64,000 bases of DNA from Crossiella sp. CA-258035. GTDB taxonomy: Bacteria > Actinomycetota > Actinomycetes > Mycobacteriales > Pseudonocardiaceae. Positions 7,791-15,521 of the stretch are shown piece by piece (position 1 is the first letter of the stretch; the number at the start of each line of letters is the position of its first letter). Under the pieces are notes generated by a model. The model was not told the origin of the DNA and did no database searches. It worked only from the letters and a program-made list of their open reading frames with translations. The DNA lies in contig NZ_CP116413.1 of NCBI RefSeq assembly GCF_030064675.1, forward strand, positions 8,275,501-8,339,500. The letters run 5' to 3'. A program made the translations under genes and the position numbers.

Positions 7791-8627
7791 CTAGGCGGGC
7801 CGGTCACACACCGATGCGATCCGGGCCTGCGCCGCCCGGTAGTGCGGACCCTGTCGGAGTGAGCCGGGCAGTGCGAGCAGCACCAAGCGCAACGAGCGGG
7901 CCAGCGCGGTCGCGGTCAACTCGGTGCCGGGCAGGCCGGTGAGGCCGTAGGCGCGGCGGGCCCAGTCCGGCAGCAGCGAGTAGCTCAGCGCGGCCAGCGC
8001 GGCCCAGGCCGGACGGGCCGGGGTGAGCAGCCGCACCGGCGTCGGCATCGGCGGGAACAGCAGGAACCGGGCGGTGCGCCGGGCCGCCGCGGTGCTGCGG
8101 ACCACCGGGCGCAGCCGGGCGAAGTAGTCGGCCAGCGCGTCCACCGAGTCCGGCACCATCGCCTCGGGCACGCCGACCAGCCGGGCCGCGCGGACCTGTT
8201 CGGCCAGGTAGGCGTCGGCCTGCGCCGGGGTGAGCCGCAGGCCGCTGCGCCGGGCGGTGTCCAGGAAGGAGTCCACCTCGCAGTTGTGCACCCACAGCAG
8301 CAGCTCAGGATCGGTGACCCGGTAGGGCTGCCCGGTCTCCGGCTCCACGCCGGTGAGCCCCCGGTGCGCCCGCCGGACCACCGCGCCGGCCTGCTTGGCC
8401 TGGCTGAGCGAGCCGTAGGTGACCGTGCCGACGTACTCGGCGGTGCGCAGCAGCCTGCCCCACGGGTCGGACTCGAACTTGGAGTGCTGTGCCACGCCCG
8501 CCATCGCCAACGGGTGCAGGGCCTGCAGGAACAGCGCCCGCAGGCCGCCGAGGAACAGCACCGGATCCGAGTGCACCCGCCAGGTGACCGAGTCCGGCCC
8601 GAAAAGTCCCGTCTCTTCCGCGCCCAT
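7791..8627 (-). CDS. oxygenase MpaB family protein (DUF2236)
   Basis: A 278-residue member of the DUF2236 family, which contains MpaB-like and latex-clearing-protein-like haem oxygenases of actinomycetes. Features include 'PVLFLGGLRALFLQALHPLAMAGV' with the conserved Leu-His-Pro, 'DPWGRLLRTAEYVGTVTYG', a conserved His in 'VVRRAHRGLTG' and 'LLLWVHNCEVDSFL'. Length is normal for the family. No signal peptide is visible. The substrate of most members is unknown. The upstream 56 bp to the next gene gives room for its own promoter. Confidence 0.85.
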   Translation of the reverse strand: MGAEETGLFGPDSVTWRVHSDPVLFLGGLRALFLQALHPLAMAGVAQHSKFESDPWGRLLRTAEYVGTVTYGSLSQAKQAGAVVRRAHRGLTGVEPETGQPYRVTDPELLLWVHNCEVDSFLDTARRSGLRLTPAQADAYLAEQVRAARLVGVPEAMVPDSVDALADYFARLRPVVRSTAAARRTARFLLFPPMPTPVRLLTPARPAWAALAALSYSLLPDWARRAYGLTGLPGTELTATALARSLRLVLLALPGSLRQGPHYRAAQARIASVCDRPA

Positions 8628-8683
8628 CAGCTACCAGTGTCGCACCCCGATGACACGATCGAGTGAACCTGTTGGCCAGCCCT

Positions 8684-9694
8684 TCAGCGCGCCAGCGGCA
8701 GCAGGATCTCGAACCGGCAGCCCGGACCGTGGTTGCTGGCGCTGATCCGGCCGTGGTGGGCCTCAACCAGTCCCCGGGCTATGGCTAGGCCCAGACCGGC
8801 TCCGGCGGCCTGGCCGGGCTCAGGAGTCCGCGCCGCGCTGCCCCGGTAGGCCACGTCGAAAACCCGGGGCAGCTCGCCGTCCGGGATGCCGCCGCAGGCG
8901 TCGTCCACGGCCAGCCAGGCCTGCCCGTCCACCTCGCCCGCGGTCACCGCGACCACCCCGCCGCGGCCGGTGTGCCGGATGGCGTTGCTGAGCAGGTTGC
9001 GCAGCACCCGGCCCAGCTCCCGCGCGCTGCCGTGCACCACCGGCCAGTCGCTGGGCGCCTCCCGCAGGGTCACCCCTGCCCGCTGGGCCACCGCGGCCTG
9101 CGCCGCGACCTCCTCGCTGACCAGGTCGCGCAGCGGCAGCGCGGTCAGCTCCAGGTTCAGCGCGCCCGCGGTGATCCGGGACAGCTGGAACAGGTCCTCG
9201 ACCATGCCGGAGACCCGTTCGGTCTCCCGGCCGATGCCCAGCAGGTAGCCGCGCACCTCGGCCGGCTCGGTGACCACGCCGTCGGTGAGCGCCTCGGTCA
9301 TCGCGCGCATGCCGGCCAGCGGGGTGCGCAGGTCGTGGCTGATCCAGGCGACCAGCTCGCGCCGGGCCGCCTCGGCCGCGCGCTCCCTGGCCCGCGCCTC
9401 CCGTTCCCACACGCTGCGCCGGGCGATGGCCCGGCCGAAGAGCACCGCGGCCGGCACGGTGACCAGGCCGACCAGCACGCAGATCACCACGGTGGTGGTG
9501 AGCTGGCTGGTGAACATGAACCCGCTGACCGCGGTCACCCCGGCCAGGGTGGCCAGCAGCGGGGTGAGCACCGCGACCGTGATCGCCGCGGTGAGCGAGC
9601 GGTCCCGGCTCCAGTGCAGGAACACCGCGCCGAGCACGGCCACCGGCACGGAGAAGCTCAGCGCGTAGGTGCCGGCGTCGAGCAGCTCACTCAT
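8684..9694 (-). CDS. sensor histidine kinase (HisKA/HATPase_c)
   Basis: A 336-residue kinase with two or more N-terminal membrane segments ('[15 protein letters not shown]', '[20 protein letters not shown]', '[19 protein letters not shown]'). The dimerisation helix has '[20 protein letters not shown]' with the phosphorylated His; the ATPase domain has '[14 protein letters not shown]' (N box), 'DDACGGIPD' (G1) and '[18 protein letters not shown]' (G2). The ATG at 9694 overlaps the stop of the response regulator gene by 4 nt, so regulator and kinase are one operon in the order regulator-kinase. Confidence 0.9.
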   Translation of the reverse strand: MSELLDAGTYALSFSVPVAVLGAVFLHWSRDRSLTAAITVAVLTPLLATLAGVTAVSGFMFTSQLTTTVVICVLVGLVTVPAAVLFGRAIARRSVWEREARARERAAEAARRELVAWISHDLRTPLAGMRAMTEALTDGVVTEPAEVRGYLLGIGRETERVSGMVEDLFQLSRITAGALNLELTALPLRDLVSEEVAAQAAVAQRAGVTLREAPSDWPVVHGSARELGRVLRNLLSNAIRHTGRGGVVAVTAGEVDGQAWLAVDDACGGIPDGELPRVFDVAYRGSAARTPEPGQAAGAGLGLAIARGLVEAHHGRISASNHGPGCRFEILLPLAR

Positions 9695-10410
9695 GCCGGG
9701 CTCGGGTCGTAGCGGTAGCCGACGCCCCACACGGTGGCGATGCGCACCGGGTTGGCCGGGTCGGGTTCGATCTTCTCCCGCAGCCTGCGCACGTGCACGG
9801 TGACCGTGGCCGCGTCGCCGAAGTCCCAGCCCCACACCAGTTCCAGCAGCCTGGCCCTGGTGTAGACCTCGCCGGAATGACTGAGGAAGAAGGCCAGCAG
9901 GTCGAACTCGCGGGTGGTCAGCGCCAGCTCGGCGGTGCCCCTGGTGGCGCGGCGGGCCACCGGGTCCAGGCGCAGGTCGCCGTCGGCGAGCTGGTCCAGC
10001 CGGGGCGGCGGCGCGGGCAGCCGCAGCCGCCGCAGCACCGAGTTGACCCGCAGCACCAGCTCGCGCGGGCTGAACGGCTTGGTCACGTAGTCGTCCGCGC
10101 CGAGCTGGAGCCCGGCCACCCGGTCCTCCTCCTCGCCGAGCGCGGTGAGCATGACCACCGGCACCGCGCTGTGCCTGCGCAGCCTGCGGCAGACCTCGAG
10201 CCCGTCGATGCCGGGCAGCATCAGGTCCAGCACCACCAGGTCGGCCGCGGCCTGCTCGAACAGGGCCAGCGCCTGCTCGCCGTCCCCGGCCAGCCGGACC
10301 TGGTGCCCGGCGCCCTCCAGGTAGCGGCGGACCACGTCGCGCACGGTGAGGTCGTCGTCCACGACCAGCACCCGTCCGCGCACCTCGGCCTGCCCCGGCT
10401 TGGCTTCCAC
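9691..10410 (-). CDS. OmpR/PhoB-family response regulator
   Basis: A 239-residue response regulator. The receiver domain has '[14 protein letters not shown]', phosphorylated Asp in '[13 protein letters not shown]', Thr in '[11 protein letters not shown]' and Lys in '[12 protein letters not shown]'. The C-terminal winged helix contains '[20 protein letters not shown]' and '[16 protein letters not shown]' and ends with the usual '[11 protein letters not shown]'. It is the first gene of the pair with the kinase at 8684-9694. A possible metalloregulator-type palindrome lies about 100 nt upstream (10513-10527). Confidence 0.93.
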   Translation of the reverse strand: MEAKPGQAEVRGRVLVVDDDLTVRDVVRRYLEGAGHQVRLAGDGEQALALFEQAAADLVVLDLMLPGIDGLEVCRRLRRHSAVPVVMLTALGEEEDRVAGLQLGADDYVTKPFSPRELVLRVNSVLRRLRLPAPPPRLDQLADGDLRLDPVARRATRGTAELALTTREFDLLAFFLSHSGEVYTRARLLELVWGWDFGDAATVTVHVRRLREKIEPDPANPVRIATVWGVGYRYDPSPA

Positions 10411-10512
10411 CCGGCCAGCGTAGGACGGCGGGAAGACCCCGATCCGGCGACAACCATGACGGTTCTCTTTCGGATGACCGGGTGACCACTCCGGCCGATG
10501 ATCGACTACTAA

Positions 10513-10527
10513 TGGTAATGGTTATCA
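10513..10527. promoter_or_regulatory. imperfect palindrome resembling a Fur/Zur-type box
   Basis: The 15-mer TGGTAATGGTTATCA is a near-palindrome (arms TG.TAA / TTA.CA) in a short AT-rich island upstream of the OmpR-type regulator gene. Such AT-rich 15-bp dyads are bound by Fur/Zur regulators in actinomycetes, but this is resemblance only. Confidence 0.2.
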
Positions 10528-10606
10528 GCAAAGTCGAAAGCGGCGCCGTTCGCCCGGGTGTCAGCCGAAGGGAATCCCGCTGACCTGGGCGGACGACGCC
10601 GCTGAT

Positions 10607-10683
10607 TGGTGCCCCCGGACGGATTCGAACCGTCACTCGGACCCTTTTAAGGGGCCTGCCTCTACCGATTGGGCTACGGGGGC
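10607..10683 (-). tRNA. tRNA with UAA anticodon (reads UUA, leucine) but class-I fold, CCA encoded
   Basis: The minus strand folds as a cloverleaf: acceptor GCCCCCG/CGGGGGC, discriminator A and encoded CCA; anticodon stem GGCCC/GGGTC with a G-U pair; loop CTTAAAA giving anticodon UAA; T arm GACGG-TTCGAAT-CCGTC. The variable region is only 5 nt (CGAGT). The D stem is weak (three solid pairs). UAA reads the leucine codon UUA and A73 fits leucine, but leucine tRNAs normally carry a long variable arm, so the amino acid identity is uncertain. It stands alone between the regulator gene and the ATP-grasp gene. Confidence 0.8.
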
Positions 10684-10805
10684 AGCGGGCAGCCTAAGCC
10701 GTGAAAGGTCGCTTTCGGGTCTCAATCACGACAACTCGCCCGTGCGGCCGAACACATCTGGACCGACCGGCCGCAGGAAAGCCCAGCTCGGGAGGCCCGT
10801 GCGGG

Positions 10806-11999
10806 CTACAGACCGGCACGGGCGTCGAGTAGCTCTGCGAAGCGGCCCGCCACCCAGTCGTGCACCGCGTCGGAGACCTCGGTGCTGCCGGCGCGGTGTT
10901 CGAACCAGCGCCAGTCGCAGCTCACGTTGATCTCCAGGAAGACGTGTTCGCCGTCGGCCATCAGCAGGTCGAACGCGGCGACCTGGACGTTCCAGTGCCT
11001 GGCCAGCGCGAGCAGCTTGGGGGCCAGCTCCTCGGGCATGTCGACCCTGGTCACCTTGACCGCGTCCGGGTCGACCCACAGCTGCGCCGGGTCCAGCTTC
11101 TCCACCCGGTAGCTGATCAGCTTGTCGTTGACCACGAAGACCCGCAGCTCACCCTCGGCGTTGAGGAACTGCTGCACGATCACCGGCGCGGACTCGGGGC
11201 TGTCACTGGCCCTGCTGGTGTCCAGCGGCCGGGGGAACAGCCCGTGCAGCGCGCCGGGGCGCGGCTCCAGCAGGTGCTGGCCGGCGGTCTTGACGATGCA
11301 GCGGCCGCCGCCGGGCCTGGTGCGGCCGGGCTGGGTGGTGACCGCGGTGCGCGGCACCCGCAGCCCGAAGGCGGTGGCGTCGGAGAGCTGGGTGAGCCGG
11401 TCCAGCTGACAGGTGGCCCGCGTCGGGTTGACGTGCTCCCAGTCGGTGCGCTGGGCCAGCCAGTTGATCACCGAGCGCCACTGGTCGGCGGCGTAGGCCC
11501 CGCTGATGGTGCGCTGGTCCACCGGCACCGCGGAGATGTCGAAGTGCCTGCGCCAGACCAGGATCGGCCGCAGCAGCCGCAGGTCCAGCTCGACCAGCGG
11601 GGCGTCGGTGTAGATGGTCAGCGGCAGGTTCAGGCAGCGGTCGGCGTCGATGCGCACCATCCGGATGCCGCGCTCGGCCAGCGCCAGGGAGAGCTCGTTC
11701 ATCTCCATGTCCGCGGCGCGGGCCAGCACCAGCACGCAGGGCAGCGGGTCGCCGCCGTCCTCTTCCACCAGGCCCATCTCGTGCACGCGTTCCTGGAAGT
11801 CCAGGCAGGTGCTGGGCGAGCGGTAGTAGTAGTCCTGCCCCTGCAACAGCAGCGGGGTCGTCCTGGACGGACTGGCCGGAGTCGGGACGGCGGCAGGCGC
11901 CACCTCGGTGGGCGTCGACTCGGGGTCGATCACCTCGGTGGCGGCAGGAGGACCCGGTGGCCTGGGTCCGGCTTCCTGCCCCCGTCCGGCGGCGGTCAC
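10806..11999 (-). CDS. MvdD-like ATP-grasp peptide ligase (candidate RiPP maturase)
   Basis: A 397-residue ATP-grasp protein resembling the MvdC/MvdD and actinobacterial ATP-grasp ribosomal-peptide maturases, which make ester or amide crosslinks in precursor peptides. The first about 50 residues are Pro/Thr-rich and probably disordered. A pre-ATP-grasp region follows ('VLVLARAADMEMNELSLAL', 'WRRHFDIS'), then 'NPTRATCQLDRLTQLSDA' and 'LRVPRTAVTT' as in the family, the ATP-binding lysine in 'RCIVKTAGQHL', 'VIVQQFLNAEGELRVFVVND', and metal/ATP ligands in 'VAAFDLLMADGEHVFLEINVS'. GTG at 11999 lies 3 nt after the stop of a 39-codon gene, so both are one transcript. No other tailoring gene is adjacent. 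Confidence 0.78.
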   Translation of the reverse strand: MTAAGRGQEAGPRPPGPPAATEVIDPESTPTEVAPAAVPTPASPSRTTPLLLQGQDYYYRSPSTCLDFQERVHEMGLVEEDGGDPLPCVLVLARAADMEMNELSLALAERGIRMVRIDADRCLNLPLTIYTDAPLVELDLRLLRPILVWRRHFDISAVPVDQRTISGAYAADQWRSVINWLAQRTDWEHVNPTRATCQLDRLTQLSDATAFGLRVPRTAVTTQPGRTRPGGGRCIVKTAGQHLLEPRPGALHGLFPRPLDTSRASDSPESAPVIVQQFLNAEGELRVFVVNDKLISYRVEKLDPAQLWVDPDAVKVTRVDMPEELAPKLLALARHWNVQVAAFDLLMADGEHVFLEINVSCDWRWFEHRAGSTEVSDAVHDWVAGRFAELLDARAGL

Positions 12000-12002
12000 G
12001 TG

Positions 12003-12122
12003 TCAGTCGTCCTTCTTGCGGAAGACCTTCCGCGCCTTGGCGTACTCCGCGGCGTAGTCGGCGAGCGCGCTGTCCTTGGCCTTCCCCTCGCGTACCAGGG
12101 CGGCCAGCTCCTCGATCGACAT
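12003..12122 (-). CDS. 39-residue peptide directly before the ATP-grasp gene (candidate RiPP precursor)
   Basis: Translation starts MSIEELAALVREGKAKDSAL and ends ...YAKARKVFRKKDD. It is Ala-, Lys- and acid-rich, predicted helical in the first 30 residues, with no Cys, Thr, His or Trp. An AGAGAGGTGA ribosome site sits 6 nt before ATG at 12122, and codons are G/C-ending as in real genes of this genome. The stop is 3 nt from the ATP-grasp start. By position it is the natural substrate candidate: a helical leader followed by a basic/acidic tail (Lys36, Lys37, Asp38, Asp39) that could form amide links. An accessory or leader-only role is also possible; no known precursor family is recognised. Confidence 0.65.
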   Translation of the reverse strand: MSIEELAALVREGKAKDSALADYAAEYAKARKVFRKKDD

Positions 12123-12140
12123 GGCGGTCACCTCTCTTCG

Positions 12141-12156
12141 GTGTGATGCTTCACAC
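12141..12156. promoter_or_regulatory. perfect inverted repeat GTGTGA-TGCT-TCACAC
   Basis: A 6-bp perfect dyad with 4-nt spacer, 19 nt upstream of the start codon of the 39-codon peptide gene and between its ribosome site and the predicted promoter. Its place in the early leader suits an operator for a repressor. Confidence 0.5.
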
Positions 12157-12182
12157 GTTCAGGTGCGGCACCGGGCGTAGTC

Positions 12183-12222
12183 TCAAGTTCCAACTCACAG
12201 AATGTCAAGACAACCTCAAGTT
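12183..12222 (-). promoter_or_regulatory. candidate promoter with phased CTTGA repeats
   Basis: On the minus strand a clear TTGACA (complement of 12203-12208) can serve as -35 for the peptide/ATP-grasp unit; the -10 is less clear (GAGACT region, about 12178-12183). The pentamer TCAAG (CTTGA on the coding strand) occurs at 12183, 12205 and 12216, that is 22 and 11 bp apart. Eleven-bp phased direct repeats overlapping the -35 are the pattern used by SARP/OmpR-type activators. Confidence 0.4.
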
Positions 12223-12266
12223 ACATTCCGTACGCCGTGGTGTCGAGGAACTCCAGATGGAGTAAC

Positions 12267-12285
12267 CCATACGCCCGAAGTATGG
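12267..12285. repeat. short inverted repeat CCATAC-N7-GTATGG
   Basis: A 6-bp perfect dyad with a 7-nt loop 20 nt past the stop of the NADH dehydrogenase gene. It has no T-run on the minus strand, so it is a poor terminator; it might be an operator for the downstream peptide unit. Confidence 0.35.
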
Positions 12286-12304
12286 AATTTTCACCCTAGG
12301 TAGC

Positions 12305-13630
12305 TCAACTCGCTGTGGCGCGGGCGAACTCGGCCTTGGGGTCGTTGATCTGACCGAGTGACACCACCTCGCGCCGGAAGAGTAGCGCAAGGGTCCAGTC
12401 GATCAGGACCCGGAACTTCCGGTTGAAGGTGGGCATCCGGCTCACGTGGTAGGTGCGGTGCATGAACCACGCCGGGAAGCCCTTGAGCTTGATCCCGTAG
12501 ACGTCCGCGACGCCCTTGTAGAGGCCCAGGCTGGCCACCGAACCGGCGTACTTGTGCCGGTAGGGCTTGAGCTGCTTGCCGCGCATCGAGGCCAGGATGT
12601 TGCCGGCCAGGTGCACGGCCTGCCGCACCGCGTGCTGCGCCGAGGGGCTGCAGGTGGCGGTGGGGTCCTCCTCGGTGCGGGACAGGTCGGGCACGGCCGC
12701 GTTGTCCCCGGCGGCCCAGGCGTCCGGCATGCCCTCGATCTGCAGGTTGGCCGTGCAGCGCACCCGGCCGCGGGCGTCCCGCGGCAGGTCGGTCTGCTCC
12801 AGCACCGGGTTGGCCTTGACGCCCGCGGTCCACACGATGGTCTCGGCGTCGAGCTCGGTGCCGTCGCTGAGCACCACGTGACCGTCCACCATGGACTCGA
12901 CCCTGGTGTCGAGGTAGCACTTGATGCCGCGCTCCTCCAGGGTCTCCACGGTGTAGACGCCCATCTTCGGGCTGACCTCGGGCATCACCCGCCCAGCCGC
13001 CTCGACCAGGACCCAGTTCATGTCCTCGGGCTTGACGTTCTTGTAGTAGCGGGTGGCGTAGCGGGCCATGTCCTCCAGCTCGGCCAGCGCCTCGATGCCC
13101 GCGTAGCCGCCGCCGATGACCACGAAGGTCAGCAGCTTGCGGCGCAGCTCGGGGTCGTCGCTGGTGGAGGCCAGGTCCATCCGGGAGAGCACGTGGTTGC
13201 GCAGGTAGATCGCCTCGCCCACGGTCTTGAACGCGATGCCGCGCTCAGCCAGACCGGGGATCGGGAGGGTGCGGGCGACCGAGCCGAGGGCGACCACGAG
13301 CACGTCGTAGTCCACGGACTCCAGGTCGCCGGTCGGCGAGGCGACGATGGCTCGCTTGTCGGCGTGGTTGATCTCGGTCACGCGCCCGGTGAGCACGTGA
13401 CAGCGTTTCAGGACCCGGCGCAGCGGCACGACGACGTGCCTGGGCTCGATGGAGCCCGCGGCGGCCTCGGGGAGGAAGGGCTGGTAGGTCATGTGCGGCT
13501 GCGGATCGACGACCGTCACGGACGCCTCGCTCGCGCGCAGCTTGGCCTGCAGCTTCAGTGCGGTGTACATACCGACATAGCCCCCACCGACGACCAGGAT
13601 CCGGGTCGGTTGCGACTTCACAGCAGCCAT
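12305..13630 (-). CDS. ndh: type II NADH dehydrogenase (NDH-2 family FAD oxidoreductase)
   Basis: A 441-residue flavoprotein that passes electrons from NADH to the quinone pool without pumping protons. The FAD-binding Rossmann motif is 'ILVVGGGYVGMYTAL' at the N-terminus and the NADH-binding one is 'FVVIGGGYAGIEALAELEDM' near residues 170-190. 'AGDNAAVPD' is the second FAD contact, and 'SAQHAVRQAVHLAGNI' and 'FPAWFMHRTYHVSRMPT' are typical of mycobacterial Ndh. The last about 50 residues form the amphipathic membrane anchor. It is a single gene with its own promoter region upstream (13631-13729). Confidence 0.92.
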   Translation of the reverse strand: MAAVKSQPTRILVVGGGYVGMYTALKLQAKLRASEASVTVVDPQPHMTYQPFLPEAAAGSIEPRHVVVPLRRVLKRCHVLTGRVTEINHADKRAIVASPTGDLESVDYDVLVVALGSVARTLPIPGLAERGIAFKTVGEAIYLRNHVLSRMDLASTSDDPELRRKLLTFVVIGGGYAGIEALAELEDMARYATRYYKNVKPEDMNWVLVEAAGRVMPEVSPKMGVYTVETLEERGIKCYLDTRVESMVDGHVVLSDGTELDAETIVWTAGVKANPVLEQTDLPRDARGRVRCTANLQIEGMPDAWAAGDNAAVPDLSRTEEDPTATCSPSAQHAVRQAVHLAGNILASMRGKQLKPYRHKYAGSVASLGLYKGVADVYGIKLKGFPAWFMHRTYHVSRMPTFNRKFRVLIDWTLALLFRREVVSLGQINDPKAEFARATAS

Positions 13631-13729
13631 ACCTGAATCGTCGCACCCACGGGGTATGGCCGCTTACCAGAACCAGCGCGTTCTGCGCCACAGTGCGGCG
13701 TTTCGCGCCGTGTTCTCCGCCACGCGCGG

Positions 13730-13906
13730 TCACTCCCGCGCCCCGGCGCTCGCGGTCACCTCGATCTCGATGCGCGGCGCGGGGAAGGAGTGCACCCGCA
13801 CCCTGACGTCCTTCTCGGCCGCCACCGCCCGCGCCAGCAACACCGGCACGAACACGGTCAACCAGCCCAGCAGGAGGAACGCGAACAACAGCACGGTCCA
13901 CGACAT
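13730..13906 (-). CDS. small single-span membrane protein, unknown function
   Basis: A 58-residue protein starting MSWTVLLFAFLLLGWLTVFV, one strongly hydrophobic helix followed by a charged tail of about 35 residues. ATG at 13906 is chosen over an upstream in-frame GTG because the hydrophobic segment begins right after it. G/C-ending codons support coding. No family is recognised. Confidence 0.5.
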   Translation of the reverse strand: MSWTVLLFAFLLLGWLTVFVPVLLARAVAAEKDVRVRVHSFPAPRIEIEVTASAGARE

Positions 13907-13985
13907 GAGACGTCCTCGGCCCGCCTGGGTCACCAACGCCCCCTGCGCGTGCCACCCACGTTACCGAGCGCGCCGGCCGCGCGCA

Positions 13986-14441
13986 TCACCCGCGCGGCCG
14001 CAGTTCTGCCAGCACCGCCTCGACCTCCGCCGGAACCACGCGTCCAAGTCGGCCAGCCCCGCCGCGAGGTCCACCGGCGGCAGCCGCACCGCGTGCCCGA
14101 CCCAGCCCCGCAGCTCGGCCAGGCCGCGGTAGGCCCAGCGCACCTCCCAGCCCGGCCAGGTGCGCGCCGGCACCGCGAACACAGCCGCCCGCACCGGCAG
14201 CTCGCGCAGGTGCCAGAAGAAGAACAGGACCACCCGCCGCCGGAGGTCCAGCAGCAGCCCGCCCTCACCCCAGCGCTGGTCCAGCCACTCCTGCGCCGGC
14301 CGCTGGGCGCGGACCAGGCGCACCGCGTGCCCGGGGCCGGGCAGCAGGTCGGTCTCCAGGGTGTTCGCCGCCCAGTGCGAGTGAGCGCAGGCTCCGGCTG
14401 CCGTCGGCCTCGACCAGCACGAGGTTGGCGCGGTGTCCCAT
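13986..14441 (-). pseudogene. hypothetical protein gene broken by two compensating frameshifts
   Basis: ATG at 14441 gives 'MGHRANLVLVEADGSRSLR' and then loses homology-like sequence; the next frame takes over with 'HSHWAANTLETDLLPGPGHA', 'LVRAQRPAQEWLDQRWGEGG', 'LLLDLRRRVVLFFFWHL' and so on to 'LADLDAWFRR'; the first frame then resumes with 'AEVEAVLAELRPRG' and a stop at 13986. The whole fits one about 150-residue protein of a conserved actinobacterial family. The shifts lie near 14384-14400 and near 14025-14040, and cancel each other. Either the gene is decayed or the sequence has two single-base errors. Function of the family is unknown to me. Confidence 0.6.
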
Positions 14442-14594
14442 GGCGGGCAGCCTGCCACGCGCCGGTGCGCGGGGAGGGTGCCCGGCTTGGCGGCGGAGGC
14501 ATACCGATCAGCCTGGCAGGTGGGTAGGCTGGTGGCGTTCCAGTCGTTCATTCGGCCGCGCGGAGGGGGTACGGCCGAACGAGAGGACGGGAAC

Positions 14595-14771
14595 ATGCTC
14601 AGTTCGTTAGAGGTGGTCCCGGTCCTGGTGATCGTGACCGCGGTGGTGACCGGCCTGTGCCGGTTGATCGCACTCGGCATCGCCCTGCGTGGCGCGGACC
14701 CGGCCGACCGGCCCGCGATCATCCGGGCGCTGGCCGACTTCTTCCGCGCGCTGCCCCGGCGGCGGCGGTGA
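14595..14771 (+). CDS. small membrane protein, unknown function
   Basis: A 58-residue protein with one long hydrophobic segment ('VVPVLVIVTAVVTGLCRLIA', 'LGIAL') and a basic C-terminus ending in Arg-Arg-Arg-Arg. ATG at 14595 is preceded by GGACGGG. Its stop touches the stop of the uracil-DNA glycosylase gene on the other strand. It is divergent from the frameshifted gene. No family is recognised. Confidence 0.5.
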   Translation: MLSSLEVVPVLVIVTAVVTGLCRLIALGIALRGADPADRPAIIRALADFFRALPRRRR

Positions 14772-15494
14772 TCATCCCAGGCCGGCCAGCGCTTTCGCCC
14801 GGTTCAGCACCTCCTGGAGCATCGCCGGGGTCAGCCTGCCGGTGTAGGTGTTGTGCGGGGACACGTGGTAGCAGCCCAGCAGGTGCAGCACCCGGCCGTC
14901 CGCCGCCGTCAGGTCCACCCGCGTGCCGTGGCCGAACTTCGGGCGTGGCCTGGGAACCTGCCAGCCCGCCGCGGCCAGCACCGGCAGCAGGGCCTGCCAT
15001 CCGAAGCCGCCCAGGACCACCACGGCGCGCAGACTCGGGTGCAGCAGGCGCAGCTCCTGGGCGAGCCAGGGGCGGCAGTTGTCGCGTTCGGCCGGGGTCG
15101 GCTTGTTGTCCGGGGGCGCGCAGCGGACCGGGGCCATCATCCGGACGCCGTGCAGGCGCAGGCCGTCCTCGCGGGAGACCGAGGTCGGCTGGGAGGCCAG
15201 GCCGACGGCGTGCAGGGCGGCGTAGAGGAAGTCGCCGGAGGGGTCGCCGGTGAACATCCGGCCGGTGCGGTTGCCGCCGTGCGCGGCGGGGGCCAGGCCG
15301 ACCAGGCCGATGGCGGCATCCGGCGGGCCGAAGCCGGGGACCGGGCGGGCCCAGTAGGTCTCGGCGCGGAAGGCGGCGCGTTTGACCGTGGCCACCTCCT
15401 CCCGCCAGGCGACCAGGCGGGGACAGCGGCGGCAGTGGGTGACGGCCTCGTCCAGGGCGGTCAGCGGGTGCACCGGGGCTCCTGAGGGTTTCAT
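14772..15494 (-). CDS. family 5 uracil-DNA glycosylase (UdgB type)
   Basis: A 240-residue base-excision repair enzyme. The N-terminal 'HCRRCPRLVAWREEV' and later Cys residues ('APVRCAPPDNKP', 'LLGCYHVSPHNTYTG') form the 4Fe-4S cluster of UDG families 4/5. Motif 1 'VGLAPAAHGGNRTGRMFTGD' with GLAPA-G-N-TGR-F-GD is typical of family 5 (UdgB), which removes uracil and deaminated purines. The HVSPHN motif near the C-terminus is also characteristic. ATG at 15494. The gene is divergent from the S10 peptidase, with only 27 nt between the starts. Confidence 0.9.
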   Translation of the reverse strand: MKPSGAPVHPLTALDEAVTHCRRCPRLVAWREEVATVKRAAFRAETYWARPVPGFGPPDAAIGLVGLAPAAHGGNRTGRMFTGDPSGDFLYAALHAVGLASQPTSVSREDGLRLHGVRMMAPVRCAPPDNKPTPAERDNCRPWLAQELRLLHPSLRAVVVLGGFGWQALLPVLAAAGWQVPRPRPKFGHGTRVDLTAADGRVLHLLGCYHVSPHNTYTGRLTPAMLQEVLNRAKALAGLG

Positions 15495-15521
15495 CTGGGG
15501 CTGGCCGTCTAGTGTGCGCAC

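Noticed and set aside
8684-10636. A 650-codon frame that would fuse the histidine kinase to an upstream protein
   Set aside because: The upstream part is a shadow of the OmpR-type regulator; the kinase starts at 9694 with an ATGA overlap.
10607-10683. Reading the tRNA as a lysine tRNA because of the TTTT run
   Set aside because: That run is on the plus strand; on the coding strand the loop is CTTAAAA and the anticodon is UAA.
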